64,000 nt of DNA from Amycolatopsis benzoatilytica AK 16/65 (GTDB taxonomy: Bacteria > Actinomycetota > Actinomycetes > Mycobacteriales > Pseudonocardiaceae), in NCBI RefSeq assembly GCF_000383915.1, contig NZ_KB912942.1, positions 7,320,388 to 7,384,387 of the forward strand, written 5' to 3'. This document shows positions 20,101 to 29,493 of the stretch, piece after piece. The position numbers and the translations under genes were made by a program. A model generated the notes under the pieces. That model was not told the DNA's origin. It did no database searches and saw only the letters and a list, made by a program, of their open reading frames with translations. Numbering within the stretch: position 1 is the first letter of the stretch; each line of letters starts with the position of its first letter.

Positions 20101-20359
20101 TCGCGCACGGCACCTTCGCGTCCAGCGAGATCGGCGCCTGCGCGGTCAGCGGTGCGGAGACCGCCTTGGTGCCCTGCGCGGTCGGCCAATCGAGCGTGGT
20201 TTGCTCCAGCGTGACGGGCAGCAGCGGGACCGCGATCGCGAGGATCGCGCCCGCGATGCCGAACACCGCGGCGAGCAGCCGCACCCGGCGCGCGGCAAGT
20301 TTCGTGCCGACAGCTTTCGGGGGTGCCGTGTCGGCTGCGACGGATTCGAGGTCGACCAC
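17162..20359 (-). CDS. Arabinosyltransferase (EmbA/B/C family)
   Basis: Transfers arabinose from decaprenyl-phosphoryl-arabinose to arabinogalactan or lipoarabinomannan outside the membrane. 1065 residues from GTG 20359 (an upstream in-frame ATG at 20485 would add 42 residues that look non-coding); family members are about 1070-1100. First helix at about 30-50, then an extracytoplasmic domain, then about a dozen further helices. The GT-C catalytic acid motif is in MTADDGYFTTMARV (about 271). The C-terminal third from about 660 is the soluble carbohydrate-binding domain (AGKSCGLSDYIKVERDP, LRPSSIHNGIAEVPKYRI). Which Emb paralogue cannot be told. The family is the ethambutol target. Confidence 0.92.
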   Translation of the reverse strand: MVDLESVAADTAPPKAVGTKLAARRVRLLAAVFGIAGAILAIAVPLLPVTLEQTTLDWPTAQGTKAVSAPLTAQAPISLDAKVPCATARSLVDRTGSTANLFNTNPPNSSLGTVTGMALQVGNGQLTLSSQGQQLGAAPLPAGDCLITVHTDAQRTTASVGGTRMVDVTDDHRPQVTGIYSDLTNQDATSGLSVSAQVDNRWASSATGIKLVAIVLSVLCFLAAVLALYRMDRMTGRRAPRLAVRGWWRLKFLDVAVLGTLVVWWLIGAMTADDGYFTTMARVRGDAGYIGEYYRWFAAPDAPMAWFVDIYAWMTKISTLTPWMRLPSLLMGVACWMLISRGVLPRLGRQVRISSAAGWAAGAVFLAFWLPYDNGLRPENLVALLSLITICCVERAVATRRLGPAAIGLTVAALCVAVNPHGLMAVLPFVVGLKPLAKIVLRHARRFGWVPVIAPIAAAGLVILALIFCDQTLRGALESVRLRSSLGPTGAWYDELDRYSMLFSDGPDGSMTRRFPVLLVFLCLATCVVVLLRRGNIRGAALGPSRRLLGISALSFVVLALAPTKHTHHFGMLVAIGGPLAALTALSTSTTVLLSRRNRAAFFAGLMVIVALAATGPNAWWYVSSWGVPWFDLPPQIFGIHLSTVALVGAAIALVIAGIEHMRHNEHEPFVPPAPVSKSDLENRGRALRLGLAPLSTVCAILVLFEIGSIAKGIQKRWDTYNMGADNVRQLAGKSCGLSDYIKVERDPKAGMLEAAQQPLNAAPGWQPPADSGRRVSPSDWLASTQHGFVTNGGLPSDLDGKWKPPYEFGKNQAPIWGSYHSSGDGAGDLRTQWYSIPDRARDGSVPVVVAIAGKADDPNSLTAEFGKDTPAGFQVLDRAPLGQQQKKSTTDWRDARVSVPEGADRVRIVAKGRGLGSDGWVAFSAPRAPKIARMTEVVGTDPAFLEWSAAAQHPCLRPSSIHNGIAEVPKYRISAGDDLRQVGRFWSAPAGGGPFVWMDVATKMEALPTYLEGDVDRDWGTLYAVTPDVPDALPASAAMHQRVVTHSGLWSPGPLAKPANPTGE

Positions 20360-20610
20360 GCCAGGCAGGCTATCCAAGAGCGGTCGCGCTTCCCGCTGGG
20401 GACTCACTCGCGGACGGCACCACCTGGTCGAAGCGCTATTCGCGCTCCGAATAACCACGGTGGGTAAGGGAATTGGCTCCGCCATTGCGGCGAACGGGTG
20501 ACAAAGATCGTCTCGTCGCCCAGGTCGGCGGGCAGTTCGGCCGGGCCGTTCGCGGACCGGAAACAGGACGGAACTCGGTTATCGGAATCCTGCCGGTCGA
20601 GCTCGTGAAC

Positions 20611-21480
20611 TCAGCTCGGCGAAAGCGTGAACGGCGGCGCGGAAACCGTCCAGCCGTAATCCGCGACCGGATTGCCCGCCACTGAAGTGCGCACGTGCTG
20701 ACTGCGCCGGACGGCACCGCTGACCTCCGTCGCCGTGCTCGCCTGGACCGCGGCGATGTCCGCCGCCGAGAGTTCGCCGTGGAAGCGGTCGGCCGGTTCG
20801 GCGACCGACTGGCTGGTCGCGGCCGCCGTGTGCAGCGGGCCGAGGTCGCCGGACACGAGGTGCCGTTCGGTGGTTTCCAGGTGGGGCGCGTCGAGGGTGC
20901 CGGTGAACCGGCCGAGGGTGTGCTCGTCCGAGTTGGCCACGACCGAGCCCGCCGGGCCGAGGTCCACCGCGTCCGCGGACGTGCGGTCGAGCCGCGTGCC
21001 GGCCATCAGGTCGCCGGTGAACTGGCCGGCCAGGCCCGTCGCGGCAGCGGTATTGCTGCTGGACAGCGCGTCGACGCCGTTCGGCAGCCGGACGCCGTGG
21101 CGCATCGACTGGTCCAGGCTGGTGACCTCCCCGCCGGGGAACGGCTGGGTGCGGCGCAGGCCGAGGTCGTTGCCGGTCACGGCGCGGGCGGGCGTGCCGA
21201 GCCGCACGTCGTGCGTCTGGGACTGGCCGGCCGCGTCCGGGCCCAGTGTCTGGCCCAGTGCGGAGGAAGCGGAAACCGGCAGGTCGCGGGTGGCGACCGT
21301 CTCGTCGCGGGTGAACTGGAGGTCGGAGGTGGAGCCGTGCTGGTGCAGGTCGATCGGCAGTCCCGGGCGCGGGGTGTCCGCCAGCGCGGAGGCCGGGCCG
21401 GCGAGCAGCAGCGCGAGGGGTGCCGCACCGGCGGCCATCCGGGGCAGATATCCGGGCGTCCGCTTTGTGTGCTTGCCCAT
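20611..21480 (-). CDS. Secreted hypothetical protein
   Basis: 289 residues from ATG 21480. N-terminus MGKHTKRTPGYLPRMAAGAA plus a hydrophobic stretch and ALA-DT is a clear Sec signal peptide with cleavage near residue 35. The mature protein is Thr/Ser/Asp-rich with loosely recurring segments of 25-40 residues (LGQTLGPDAAGQSQTHDVRL, LAGQFTGDLMAGTRLDRTSA, LGRFTGTLDAPHLETTERHL), suggesting a repetitive beta or extended structure. No cysteines and no catalytic motif are evident. Upstream of the arabinosyltransferase on the same strand, about 250 bp apart. Not recognised; a cell-wall or surface role is a guess. Confidence 0.7.
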   Translation of the reverse strand: MGKHTKRTPGYLPRMAAGAAPLALLLAGPASALADTPRPGLPIDLHQHGSTSDLQFTRDETVATRDLPVSASSALGQTLGPDAAGQSQTHDVRLGTPARAVTGNDLGLRRTQPFPGGEVTSLDQSMRHGVRLPNGVDALSSSNTAAATGLAGQFTGDLMAGTRLDRTSADAVDLGPAGSVVANSDEHTLGRFTGTLDAPHLETTERHLVSGDLGPLHTAAATSQSVAEPADRFHGELSAADIAAVQASTATEVSGAVRRSQHVRTSVAGNPVADYGWTVSAPPFTLSPS

Positions 21481-21541
21481 GTGCCGGACCCTACTGCGCC
21501 ACCAGCGGAGACGCAGCTGACTTCCGGGTAGCTTCACCCAC

Positions 21542-22309
21542 ATGACCACCACTTCTGTGATCACCGGGGCCACCGCGGGCATCGGCGCCCAGTTCGCGCG
21601 CCGGCTCGCCGCCGAAAAGCACGACCTCGTCCTCGTCGCCCGCAACGAGGAACGGCTGGCCGAGCTGGCCGGGCAGCTGCGGGACCAGCACCGGGTCGAG
21701 GTGACCGTGCTGCCCGCCGACCTGTCCGAAGTGGACGGCCGGAACAAGGTGGCCGAGCTGCTCGGGCAGCGCCCGGTGGACTTGCTGATCAACAACGCCG
21801 GCTTCGGCCTGAGCGGCGACTTCTGGAAGATCCCGGCCGAGGACCTGCAACGCCAGCTGGACGTGAACGTGACCGCCGTGCTGCAGCTGACCCGCGCCGC
21901 GCTGCCCGGCATGGTCGAACGCGGCCGCGGCGACATCATCAACGTCTCCAGCGTCGCCGGCTTCTTCTCCGGTCGCGGTTCGACCTACACCGCCAGCAAG
22001 AACTGGGTCACCTCGTTCACCGAAGGCATCGCGATGTCGCTGCCGAAGGGCGTGCGGATGATGGCGCTGTGCCCCGGTTTCACGCACACCGAGTTCCACG
22101 AGCGCGCCGGCCTGCGCCCGGAAGGACCGAAGGCGTTCTGGCTCGACGTCGCGCAGGTCGTCGACGAGGCGCTGGCCGACCTGCGGCGCGGCAAGGTGAT
22201 CTCGGTGCCGAGCCTGCAGTACAAGGCGCTGGTGGGCATCAGCGGACTGCTGCCGCGTCCGGTGCTGCGCAAACTGGCCGGCGGGTTCGGCAACCGCAAC
22301 CGCACCTGA
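21542..22309 (+). CDS. Short-chain dehydrogenase/reductase
   Basis: Classical-type SDR, 255 residues. Cofactor motif TGATAGIG (TGxxxGIG, about 7-14), NNAG (about 82), catalytic Ser in VSSVAG and YTASK (Tyr-x-x-x-Lys, about 151-155). The closest general pattern is DltE/YohF-like ketoacyl reductases ([18 protein letters not shown]). Substrate unknown. Monocistronic: a perfect terminator follows directly. Divergent from the secreted protein gene with only 61 bp between the starts. Confidence 0.92.
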   Translation: MTTTSVITGATAGIGAQFARRLAAEKHDLVLVARNEERLAELAGQLRDQHRVEVTVLPADLSEVDGRNKVAELLGQRPVDLLINNAGFGLSGDFWKIPAEDLQRQLDVNVTAVLQLTRAALPGMVERGRGDIINVSSVAGFFSGRGSTYTASKNWVTSFTEGIAMSLPKGVRMMALCPGFTHTEFHERAGLRPEGPKAFWLDVAQVVDEALADLRRGKVISVPSLQYKALVGISGLLPRPVLRKLAGGFGNRNRT

Positions 22310-22310
22310 T

Positions 22311-22336
22311 CCGGGGTAGGGCTGTCCCTACCCCGG
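22311..22336 (+). terminator. Intrinsic terminator after the SDR gene
   Basis: Perfect 11-bp stem CCGGGGTAGGG / CCCTACCCCGG with a 4-base loop, starting 1 bp after the stop. Confidence 0.85.
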
Positions 22337-22389
22337 TTATGGTCGTCCGCACCAGGGTTCCCGTCCGGTTTCCTTCTTAGGGTTTTCCC

Positions 22390-23135
<746 letters not shown>

Positions 23136-23136
<1 letters not shown>

Positions 23137-25574
23137 TGTTCACCCTTGCCCTGCGCACCTTGCGGCATCGGACCGGCGGCTTCGTCGCCGCTTTCGTGGC
23201 GGCTTTCCTCGGTGCGGTCATCGTTTCCGCTTGTGCCGGCTTGATGGAGACCGGGATCCGGTCCGACACGCCGCCGCACCGGCTGGCCTGGGCGTCGGCA
23301 GTCGTTTCCGGAAAACCGGATTTCGAACTGCGCAAGAGCGCCGGCAAACCGAAGACGCAGACCGTCGTGCTGCCCGAGCGGGTTCGGCTGGACCGTTCGA
23401 TGGCGGACCAGATCCGGGCCACGCCTGGCGTGTCCGCGGTGGTCGGCGAAGTGAATTTCCCGATATCGCTGGGAAAGCAGCCGTTGACCGCGCACGGCTG
23501 GGAGTCCGCCCGGCTTCCCGGTCCCGCGCTCAGGGCGGACGAAGTCGTGCTGCCCGCTTCGACCGGTGCGAAAGTCGGGTCCACAGTGGACCTCGCGGTG
23601 CGCGGCTCGATCGGGCGGTACCGGGTCGCGCGCACGAGCGGCCAGCCGGACGCGTTCTTCGCCGACGATGTCGCCGATCAGCTGTCCGGCCACCCCGGCA
23701 AGGTCGACTATTTCGGCGTCGTCACCGACAATCCGGCCGCTTTGCGGCTCGGTGCCGACGTCTCGGTCCTGACCGGCGACGAACGCGGTCTCGCCGAATT
23801 CCCCGAAGCGCAGTCCAGCGGTGCCCGGCTGATCCCGTTGGCCGGCTCCATGGGCGGCCTTTCGCTGGCGGTCGCGGTGTTCGTCATCGCCAGCACGCTG
23901 ATGCTTTCGGTCCGGCAGCGGCAGCGGGAATTGGCTCTGCTGCGCGCCATCGGCACCACGCCGCGCCAGCTGCGCCGCATGGTGCTCGGCGAAGCGCTGG
24001 TCATCGGAGTGCTCGCGACCGGGGCAGCAGCAGCCGCCGGTCCGCTGTTCGGCGGCTGGCTGTTCGGCAACTTCACTTCCGGCGGGTTCATCTCGCCCGC
24101 CGTCCAATACCACCAGGGCTGGCTGCCGATGCTTGTCGCGGCCGGCGCGACGCTGCTGGCGGTCGGGCTTTCCGCGCTGGTCGCGGGGTTCCGGGTGGGC
24201 CGGATCCGGCCCACCGAGGCATTGGCCGAAGCGGCCGTCCCGCGCCGCTGGCTGACGCCGGCCCGGCTGATCGTGGCCGCCCTGTGCTTCGCCGGCGGGA
24301 CCGCGCTGGCCATTGTCACGCTCGCGGTGATGACCGGTCCGATCGCGGCGAGCACCGCTGGTCCGGCGGTGCTGCTGTGGGCGATCGGGGTCGCCATGAT
24401 CAGCCCGGGCGTCACCAAACTGACCGCGATCGCGCTGCACGGCCCGGTTCGTCTGATCAGCGGCGTCACCGGCTGGCTGGCGATCACGAACACGCGCAAC
24501 GCGGCGATTCGCGTGGCCGGCGCGGTCACTCCGATCATGTTGGCGGTCGGCATCGCGACGGCCAACATGTACCTGCAGACCACGACGACCGCGGCGGCGC
24601 AGGAGTCGTTCGCCGAAGACCTGCGTGCCGACGCCGTCCTCTCGGGTCCGACTGGCATCTCGCCGGAAACGCTCGACCGGGCCCGTCGGGCGGACGGAGT
24701 CGCGGCCGCCTCGCCGTACCTGCTCAGCCGCGGCTTCATCACCGAGCCGTTCGACGACAACCAGACCAAGAAGGGCTACCCGGCGATCGGCCTGACCGAC
24801 GCCAGCACCAACGCCGCGACGGTTGTCCGCGGCGATCTCGCACACCTCACCGGCGACACGATCGCGCTCCCGGACACCGCCGAGGTGTCCCGCTCGGTCG
24901 GAGAATCGGTCACGCTCCGCCTCGGCGACGGGACCGAACGGCCGCTGCGCATCGTCGCGATCGTGCACCAGCGGCCGGACGCCGAGCAGCTCCTGTTGCC
25001 CGCCGACCTGCTCGCCGCGCACACCACCGCCGGGCTGCCCCGGCAGGTGCTGGTCCGGGCCGCGCCAGGCGTCGACCAGGCCCGGCTGGCGCAGAGCCTG
25101 ACCGCCGCGACCGCCGGCCTGCCGGTCACCGTCGGCGATCGGGCGACGCTGACCGCCGCGGCCGCGAAGAACGACGAGACCGGCGTGTGGGTCAACTACC
25201 TGCTGGTCGGGATGGTCGTCGGCTACACGGTGATCTCGGTGGTGAACACCCTGGTCATGGCCACTTCGCGGCGGCGACGGGAGTTCGGCCTGCAACGGCT
25301 CGGCGGGTTCACCCGCGGCCAGGTGCTGCGGATGGCCGGCGCCGAAGGCGGCCTGATCGCCGCGATCGGCGTGCTGCTGGGCACCGTGGTGTCGGCGGGC
25401 GCGATCGTGCCGTTCAGCCTCGTCGCGACCGGACGGGTGCTGCCGACCGGCCCGTTGGCGATCTACCTGGTGATCGTCGCCGCCGCGGTGACGCTCGCTC
25501 TGGTCGCCGCGGTCGGGCCGGCATGGGTGGCGACCCGGGCGCGTCCGGTGACCGTCGTCGCGACCGGGGAGTGA
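23136..25574 (+). CDS. ABC transporter permease (FtsX/MacB type)
   Basis: 812 residues. First helix at about 12-34 followed by an extracytoplasmic domain (about 45-230), three helices (about 240-355, with the FtsX motif LALLRAIGTTPRQLRRMVLGEA), then a second unit: helices about 370-480, a second extracytoplasmic domain (about 480-670) and three closing helices (VNTLVMATSRRRREFGLQRL at about 700). This duplicated FtsX layout, with 10 helices, is common in actinobacterial exporters. Works with the preceding ATPase. Substrate unknown. Confidence 0.93.
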
Positions 25575-25614
25575 CGCGCGGAAGTTGTCGGTGCGGTGTG
25601 TAAGACTCTCGGCC

Positions 25615-26175
25615 GTGGCGTACCCCGGGTTGGATCAAAGTGCGAAGCTCGAACTGGCCAGGCTGGTCAACGAACTGGCCGTCGTGCACGGCAAGGTCAC
25701 GTTGGCGTCGGGCAAGGAAGCCGATTACTACATCGACCTGCGGCGCGCGACCCTGCAGCACGCCGCGGCCCCGCTGATCGGCAAGCTGCTCCGCCAGCTC
25801 ACCGCGGACTGGGACTACGTCGCGGCCGGCGGCCTGACTCTCGGCGCGGACCCGGTAGCGCTGGCCATGCTGCACTCCGCCGCGGCCGAGGGCGTCGTGC
25901 TCGACGCGTTCGTGGTCCGCAAGGCGATCAAGGAGCACGGCATGCAGCGCCGCATCGAGGGCGTGGAGGTCCGCGGCCAGCGAGTGCTGGCCGTCGAAGA
26001 CACCTCGACCACCGGCGGCAGCGTGCTGACGGCAGTCGAAGCGCTGCGCGAAGGCGGTGCCACGGTGGTCGGCGTGGCGACCGTCGTGGACCGGGACACC
26101 GGTGCCCGCGAGGCCATCGAGAACGCCGGGCTCGAGTACCGGTACCTGCTGAACAAGGACGACCTGGGGTTGTAG
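25615..26175 (+). CDS. pyrE: Orotate phosphoribosyltransferase
   Basis: Joins orotate to PRPP to give OMP in pyrimidine synthesis. 186 residues from GTG 25615, normal length for the family; an upstream in-frame start at 25585 is less likely. The PRPP loop VLAVEDTSTTGGSVLTAV is at about 122-139, and KVTLASGKEADYYIDLRRAT near the N-terminus matches the orotate-binding region. It stands alone, away from other pyr genes, as in many actinomycetes. Confidence 0.93.
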   Translation: MAYPGLDQSAKLELARLVNELAVVHGKVTLASGKEADYYIDLRRATLQHAAAPLIGKLLRQLTADWDYVAAGGLTLGADPVALAMLHSAAAEGVVLDAFVVRKAIKEHGMQRRIEGVEVRGQRVLAVEDTSTTGGSVLTAVEALREGGATVVGVATVVDRDTGAREAIENAGLEYRYLLNKDDLGL

Positions 26176-26277
26176 CGACGGCGGCGGTAGCGCCCGAGCG
26201 GGCGTGACCGCAGTCACGCAGAATGGGTGCGTGACGAATCCGTACCTCGTGGTGTCCCCCTGATGAAAGGGGGTGCC

Positions 26278-26832
26278 GTGACCACGACCAGTGTGCAGCT
26301 CGACGACGCCACCCTTGTCGGTCGTGCGCGGGACGGCGACGTCCGCGCGTACGAGCAGCTCGTGCTGCGCTACCAGGGCTTGATGTTCCGGCTCGCGCTG
26401 AAAATGCTGCACCATCGCGGCGACGCCGAGGACGTCGTGCAGGAAGTGTTCCTCAGCGCGTGGCGCAAGCTGGTGCAGTTGCACGACGACCACGCGTTCG
26501 TCGGCTGGCTGTACCGCAGCACCACGAACCGCTGCCTCAATGTGATCCGAGCGCGGAAGCCGCAGGCTGACGTCGACCTCGAGCTGGCCGAATCGCCTCG
26601 ACGGGATGCGCAGCCGGAGCACGCGGCACAGGTCAGCGGGCAACTGGAAGCGCTCAACTCGGCATTGCAGACGCTCACCCCGCAGCAGCGCGCCTGTTGG
26701 CTGCTGCGCGAGGTGCACGGCCGGTCCTACGACGAGATCGGCGAGATCGTCGGCGCGAACCCCACCGCGGTCCGGGGCCGGATCGCGCGGGCCCGTGCGC
26801 AGCTGGCGGAGGTGATGAAGGCATGGCGGTGA
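26278..26832 (+). CDS. RNA polymerase sigma factor, ECF type
   Basis: 184 residues from GTG 26278, chosen because AAAGGGGG lies 5-6 bases upstream; ATG 26263 is the alternative. Region 2: VLRYQGLMFRLALKMLHHRG and AEDVVQEVFLSAWRKL (core and -10 binding). Region 4: LTPQQRACWLLREVHGRSYD, EIGEIVGANPTAVRGRIARA (helix-turn-helix). Overlaps by 10 bp a gene for a zinc-finger protein expected to be its anti-sigma factor, followed by Asp23-like proteins, so it probably drives an envelope-stress operon including itself. Confidence 0.92.
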   Translation: MTTTSVQLDDATLVGRARDGDVRAYEQLVLRYQGLMFRLALKMLHHRGDAEDVVQEVFLSAWRKLVQLHDDHAFVGWLYRSTTNRCLNVIRARKPQADVDLELAESPRRDAQPEHAAQVSGQLEALNSALQTLTPQQRACWLLREVHGRSYDEIGEIVGANPTAVRGRIARARAQLAEVMKAWR

Positions 26833-27383
26833 ACGAGGACTACGCCCTGCCGTGCGGACGCGACATGGACACCGTCTGGGACCAGCTGGACCTGGACGCC
26901 GACGAGCACGCCCGGAACTGCGCGCACTGCCGCACCGCCCGGGAGGGCCTGCTGGCCCTGCGCTCGGCGACGCGGGAGCTGATCCAAGAGCCCGATCCGA
27001 CGCCGCCGGACCTGGTCGGCCGGATCATGTCGGCGGTGCGCGCCGAGGTGCGGCGCGGCCAGATGCTGGACCTGCCCTCGACCGAACCCGGCGGGGTGGA
27101 GGTCAGCTCGCAGGCCATCGCGGTGGTGCTGCGCTACGCGGCCGATTCCGCCGGCGACGTGCGGGCGCGCCGGGTGCGGGTACACCAGGTCGGGGTCGAC
27201 GATTCAGGAGCCGCGCAGGTCGCGGCCGAACTCACCCTCGCGGTGCGGCTCGGGAACACCGACGGGGCGGAAACGTTGGCCCGCGTACGGGAGCTGGTGT
27301 CCGCGGCCGCGACCGCGCGGATCGGCATCGAGCTGGTCAGCCTGGACCTGCTGGTGGAAGACGTGTACGAGGACGGGGAATGA
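26823..27383 (+). CDS. Putative anti-sigma factor: zinc finger fused to an Asp23-like domain
   Basis: 186 residues, ATG 26823 inside the end of the sigma gene. Residues 27-40 hold DEHARNCAHCRTAR, the H-x3-C-x2-C zinc-binding motif of ZAS anti-sigma factors. After a helical linker, residues 88-186 (EVSSQAIAVVLRYAADSAGD to LVSLDLLVEDVYEDGE) resemble Asp23/Gls24 proteins, including the closing VxDVY. There is no membrane segment, so it would act in the cytoplasm. The Asp23 part could bind the downstream Asp23 proteins and relay the signal. Domain calls are mine from sequence pattern; the fusion is unusual. Confidence 0.75.
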   Translation: MAVNEDYALPCGRDMDTVWDQLDLDADEHARNCAHCRTAREGLLALRSATRELIQEPDPTPPDLVGRIMSAVRAEVRRGQMLDLPSTEPGGVEVSSQAIAVVLRYAADSAGDVRARRVRVHQVGVDDSGAAQVAAELTLAVRLGNTDGAETLARVRELVSAAATARIGIELVSLDLLVEDVYEDGE

Positions 27384-27742
27384 CCGCCGAATACGTGATC
27401 GCCGCCCCGGTGGTCGCGGGCGTCGCTGCCCGGGCGGCCGCCGAAACCGCCGGGGTGGTGCGGCTGGAGCCGGGCCTGCGCGGCCTCGCGACGGCCTTGG
27501 CGCGGGTCGCGCGGGACCGCTGGAAGGGCCTGGAAGCCGCGCCCGCCGAGGGCGTCCGGGTCCGGATGGCCGACGAACGGCTGACCGTGGAGGTGGACGT
27601 CGTCGTCTCCGCCGTCGACCAGGCCGCCGCGGTGGGCCAGGCGGTGCAGCGCTCGGTCCGGCGGGAGGTCGCCGAGCAGACCGGCCGTACCGTGGACGCG
27701 GTCCGGGTGTCCATTGTGGACATCGAGATGGAGGCGCGGTGA
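27380..27742 (+). CDS. Asp23/Gls24 family envelope stress protein
   Basis: 120 residues, ATGA overlap with the previous gene. It starts MTAEYVIAAPVVAGVAARAA and continues with the family's alternating strands (VRVRMADERLTVEVDVVVSA) and the closing helix-strand VRREVAEQTGRTVDAVRVSI-VDIEME. Asp23-type proteins form filaments or networks at the membrane and respond to alkaline or envelope stress in Firmicutes. A membrane partner (AmaP-like) is not seen in this operon. Confidence 0.88.
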   Translation: MTAEYVIAAPVVAGVAARAAAETAGVVRLEPGLRGLATALARVARDRWKGLEAAPAEGVRVRMADERLTVEVDVVVSAVDQAAAVGQAVQRSVRREVAEQTGRTVDAVRVSIVDIEMEAR

Positions 27743-28041
27743 CCGATCCGCGTACGCTCGCCGGAAAAGTCGCGGACGCGGTGGCCGGCATCGACGGGCT
27801 GCGTCCCGCGACCAACCTCGCCGCGGAGATCAGCTGGCTGCCCACCGACCCGTCCGGCGGCGCGGTCGACCTGACCGCGACCGAAGTGGAGGTCCGGCTG
27901 GTGGCCCTGCAATTGCCGTTGCCGCCGCTGCTGGCGCTCGCCGAGACAGCGGTGCGCGAGGCACTCGACGGCACGGAATGGGCGGACGCGCACGTGCGGC
28001 TGGTGGTCACCGAGCTGGCGGGCTCCGCGTTCGGCAGCTGA
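27739..28041 (+). CDS. Small Asp23-operon protein, unknown function
   Basis: 100 residues, GTGA overlap with the preceding stop. Soluble, with a beta pattern (LTATEVEVRLVALQLPL) and a helix (LALAETAVREALDGTEWADA) followed by VRLVVTELAG, which looks like a diverged Asp23 half-domain. It ends the four-gene overlapping operon sigma / zinc finger-Asp23 / Asp23 / this gene. Confidence 0.7.
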   Translation: MTDPRTLAGKVADAVAGIDGLRPATNLAAEISWLPTDPSGGAVDLTATEVEVRLVALQLPLPPLLALAETAVREALDGTEWADAHVRLVVTELAGSAFGS

Positions 28042-28105
28042 GCTTCGCTCGGCGGGTGAGGTTTCCTCAGCAGCGGCGCGACGGACCCGGTGCGCGATGC
28101 TGAAG

Positions 28106-28158
28106 TCCGTGAAGGGCCCCTTGCGGGAATCAGATTCCGGCAAGGAGCCCCTCACGGA
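28106..28158. repeat. Intergenic palindromic repeat, copy 4
   Basis: Arms TCCGTGAAGGGCCCCTTGC / GCAAGGAGCCCCTCACGGA around GGGAATCAGATTCCG, with a few mismatches. Lies 64 bp after the Asp23 operon. The rest of the gap 28042-28417 shows no gene; the next ribosome site GGAAGGGGG is just before 28418. Confidence 0.85.
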
Positions 28159-28417
28159 GCGGCCACTGTTCGCGCGGTGAGGCTCCTGCCCGGCGGCGTG
28201 TTCGCTCGGTGAGCACTTTCCCTGCGGGAAACGGTTTTTCCGGGTGCGAATGGACCCTTCCCCGCCTTCTTCCTACCCGGAGTGATCCCTCCGCTACCGG
28301 CTGAGTGAACAGGTTGCTCCGGTGGGTCGAACATCACACGAGGTCACTCCTTTTCCCGCTCCCGACCCGGTGAACCGGAGTAACGTCGCTGGTAGGTGCA
28401 CTGGAAGGGGGACGAAG

Positions 28418-28813
28418 GTGGACGCAACTCTCGCGCACATCCTCGCCGACGCCACGGTCGCCGTGCACATCGTCGCGCTTGCCTTCATCGGCTTCGGCGG
28501 CTTCCTGGCCTGGCGGTGGCCGAAGGTCATTTTCGTGCACGTGTTCTTCGCATTCTGGGGTGTGCTGGTCAATGTCACGCCGATTCCTTGCCCGCTGACC
28601 GCCCTGGAAGACTTTTTCCGGCACCAGCAGGGACTCGGAGACTTGCCCGGCGGATTCAACGCCTACTACCTCTACGGCACCGTCATCCCGCGCTCCCTGC
28701 TGCCCGCGGTCGTCGTGGTGGCGCTGACGGTGCTGGTGATCTCCTACGTCGGCGCCTACCACCGCTGGCGCGCCCGTCACCACGGTCCGGCGCACCGCGT
28801 GAGCCTGGGCTGA
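28418..28813 (+). CDS. DUF2784-type membrane protein
   Basis: 131 residues from GTG 28418 with ribosome site GGAAGGGGG. About four membrane helices: 5-28 (HILADATVAVHIVALAFIGF), 36-54 (VIFVHVFFAFWGVLVNVT), and a pair from about 85 to 115 (SLLPAVVVVALTVLVISYVG). The motif PIPCPLTALEDFFR with FNAYYLYGTVIP matches the DUF2784 family. Role unknown. Followed 16 bp later by an RNA methyltransferase gene. Confidence 0.85.
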   Translation: MDATLAHILADATVAVHIVALAFIGFGGFLAWRWPKVIFVHVFFAFWGVLVNVTPIPCPLTALEDFFRHQQGLGDLPGGFNAYYLYGTVIPRSLLPAVVVVALTVLVISYVGAYHRWRARHHGPAHRVSLG

Positions 28814-28829
28814 GCGAGAATCGTCCTTC

Positions 28830-29489
28830 GTGACGACGGAACAACCCGAAGCAGGGCCCACCGAATGGGGCAGCCGCGCGGAGGTCGGGGTCGGCCCGTG
28901 GGAAGGTCCTTGGCCGGACGACCCGCGCTACGACCCGGAACTGCTGGCCGAAGGCGATCGCCGCAACGTGGTCGACGCCTACCGGTACTGGCGGCGCGAG
29001 GCCATCGTGTCCGATGTGGACACCCGGCGGCATCCGTTCCACGTCGCGATCGAGAACTTCCAGCACGACCACAACATCGGCACCGTGGTGCGCACCGCGA
29101 ACGCCTTCGCGGCGGCCGAGGTGCACATCGTCGGCCGCCGGCGCTGGAACCGCCGCGGCGCGATGGTGACGGACCGTTACCAGCACCTGCGTCACCACGA
29201 GGACGTCGCGGGCTTGCTGACGTTCGCCGAGTCGGCGGGCTTGGCTCTGGTCGCGGTGGACAACACGCCGGGCTCCGAGCCGGTGGAGACCGCGGAGCTG
29301 CCGCGCGAGTGCGTGCTGCTGTTCGGGCAGGAAGGCCCTGGCTTGTCCGAAGCTGCCCAGTCGGTCGCGGTGAAGGTGGTGTCGATCGCCCAGTTCGGCA
29401 CGACCCGGTCGATCAACGCGGGCGTCGCGGCGGGGATCGTGATGCACGCCTGGGTGCGCCAGCACGCGGATCTTTCGAAGGCTTGGTGA
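28830..29489 (+). CDS. TrmH/SpoU-family RNA 2'-O-methyltransferase
   Basis: 219 residues from GTG 28830. SPOUT motifs: motif 1 NFQHDHNIGTVVRTANAF, motif 2 LLFGQEGPGLSE and motif 3 VSIAQFGTTRSINAGVAAGI, which together form the SAM-binding knot. Methylates ribose 2'-OH in tRNA or rRNA; which RNA cannot be told. The N-terminus lacks an L30e-like RNA-binding domain. The next gene starts 5 bp downstream. Confidence 0.93.
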   Translation: MTTEQPEAGPTEWGSRAEVGVGPWEGPWPDDPRYDPELLAEGDRRNVVDAYRYWRREAIVSDVDTRRHPFHVAIENFQHDHNIGTVVRTANAFAAAEVHIVGRRRWNRRGAMVTDRYQHLRHHEDVAGLLTFAESAGLALVAVDNTPGSEPVETAELPRECVLLFGQEGPGLSEAAQSVAVKVVSIAQFGTTRSINAGVAAGIVMHAWVRQHADLSKAW

Positions 29490-29493
29490 TGCG

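Noticed and set aside
26190..26206. Small hairpin CGCCCG-AGC-GGGCG after pyrE
   Set aside because: Only 5-6 bp of stem and no T-rich tail; too weak to call a terminator.
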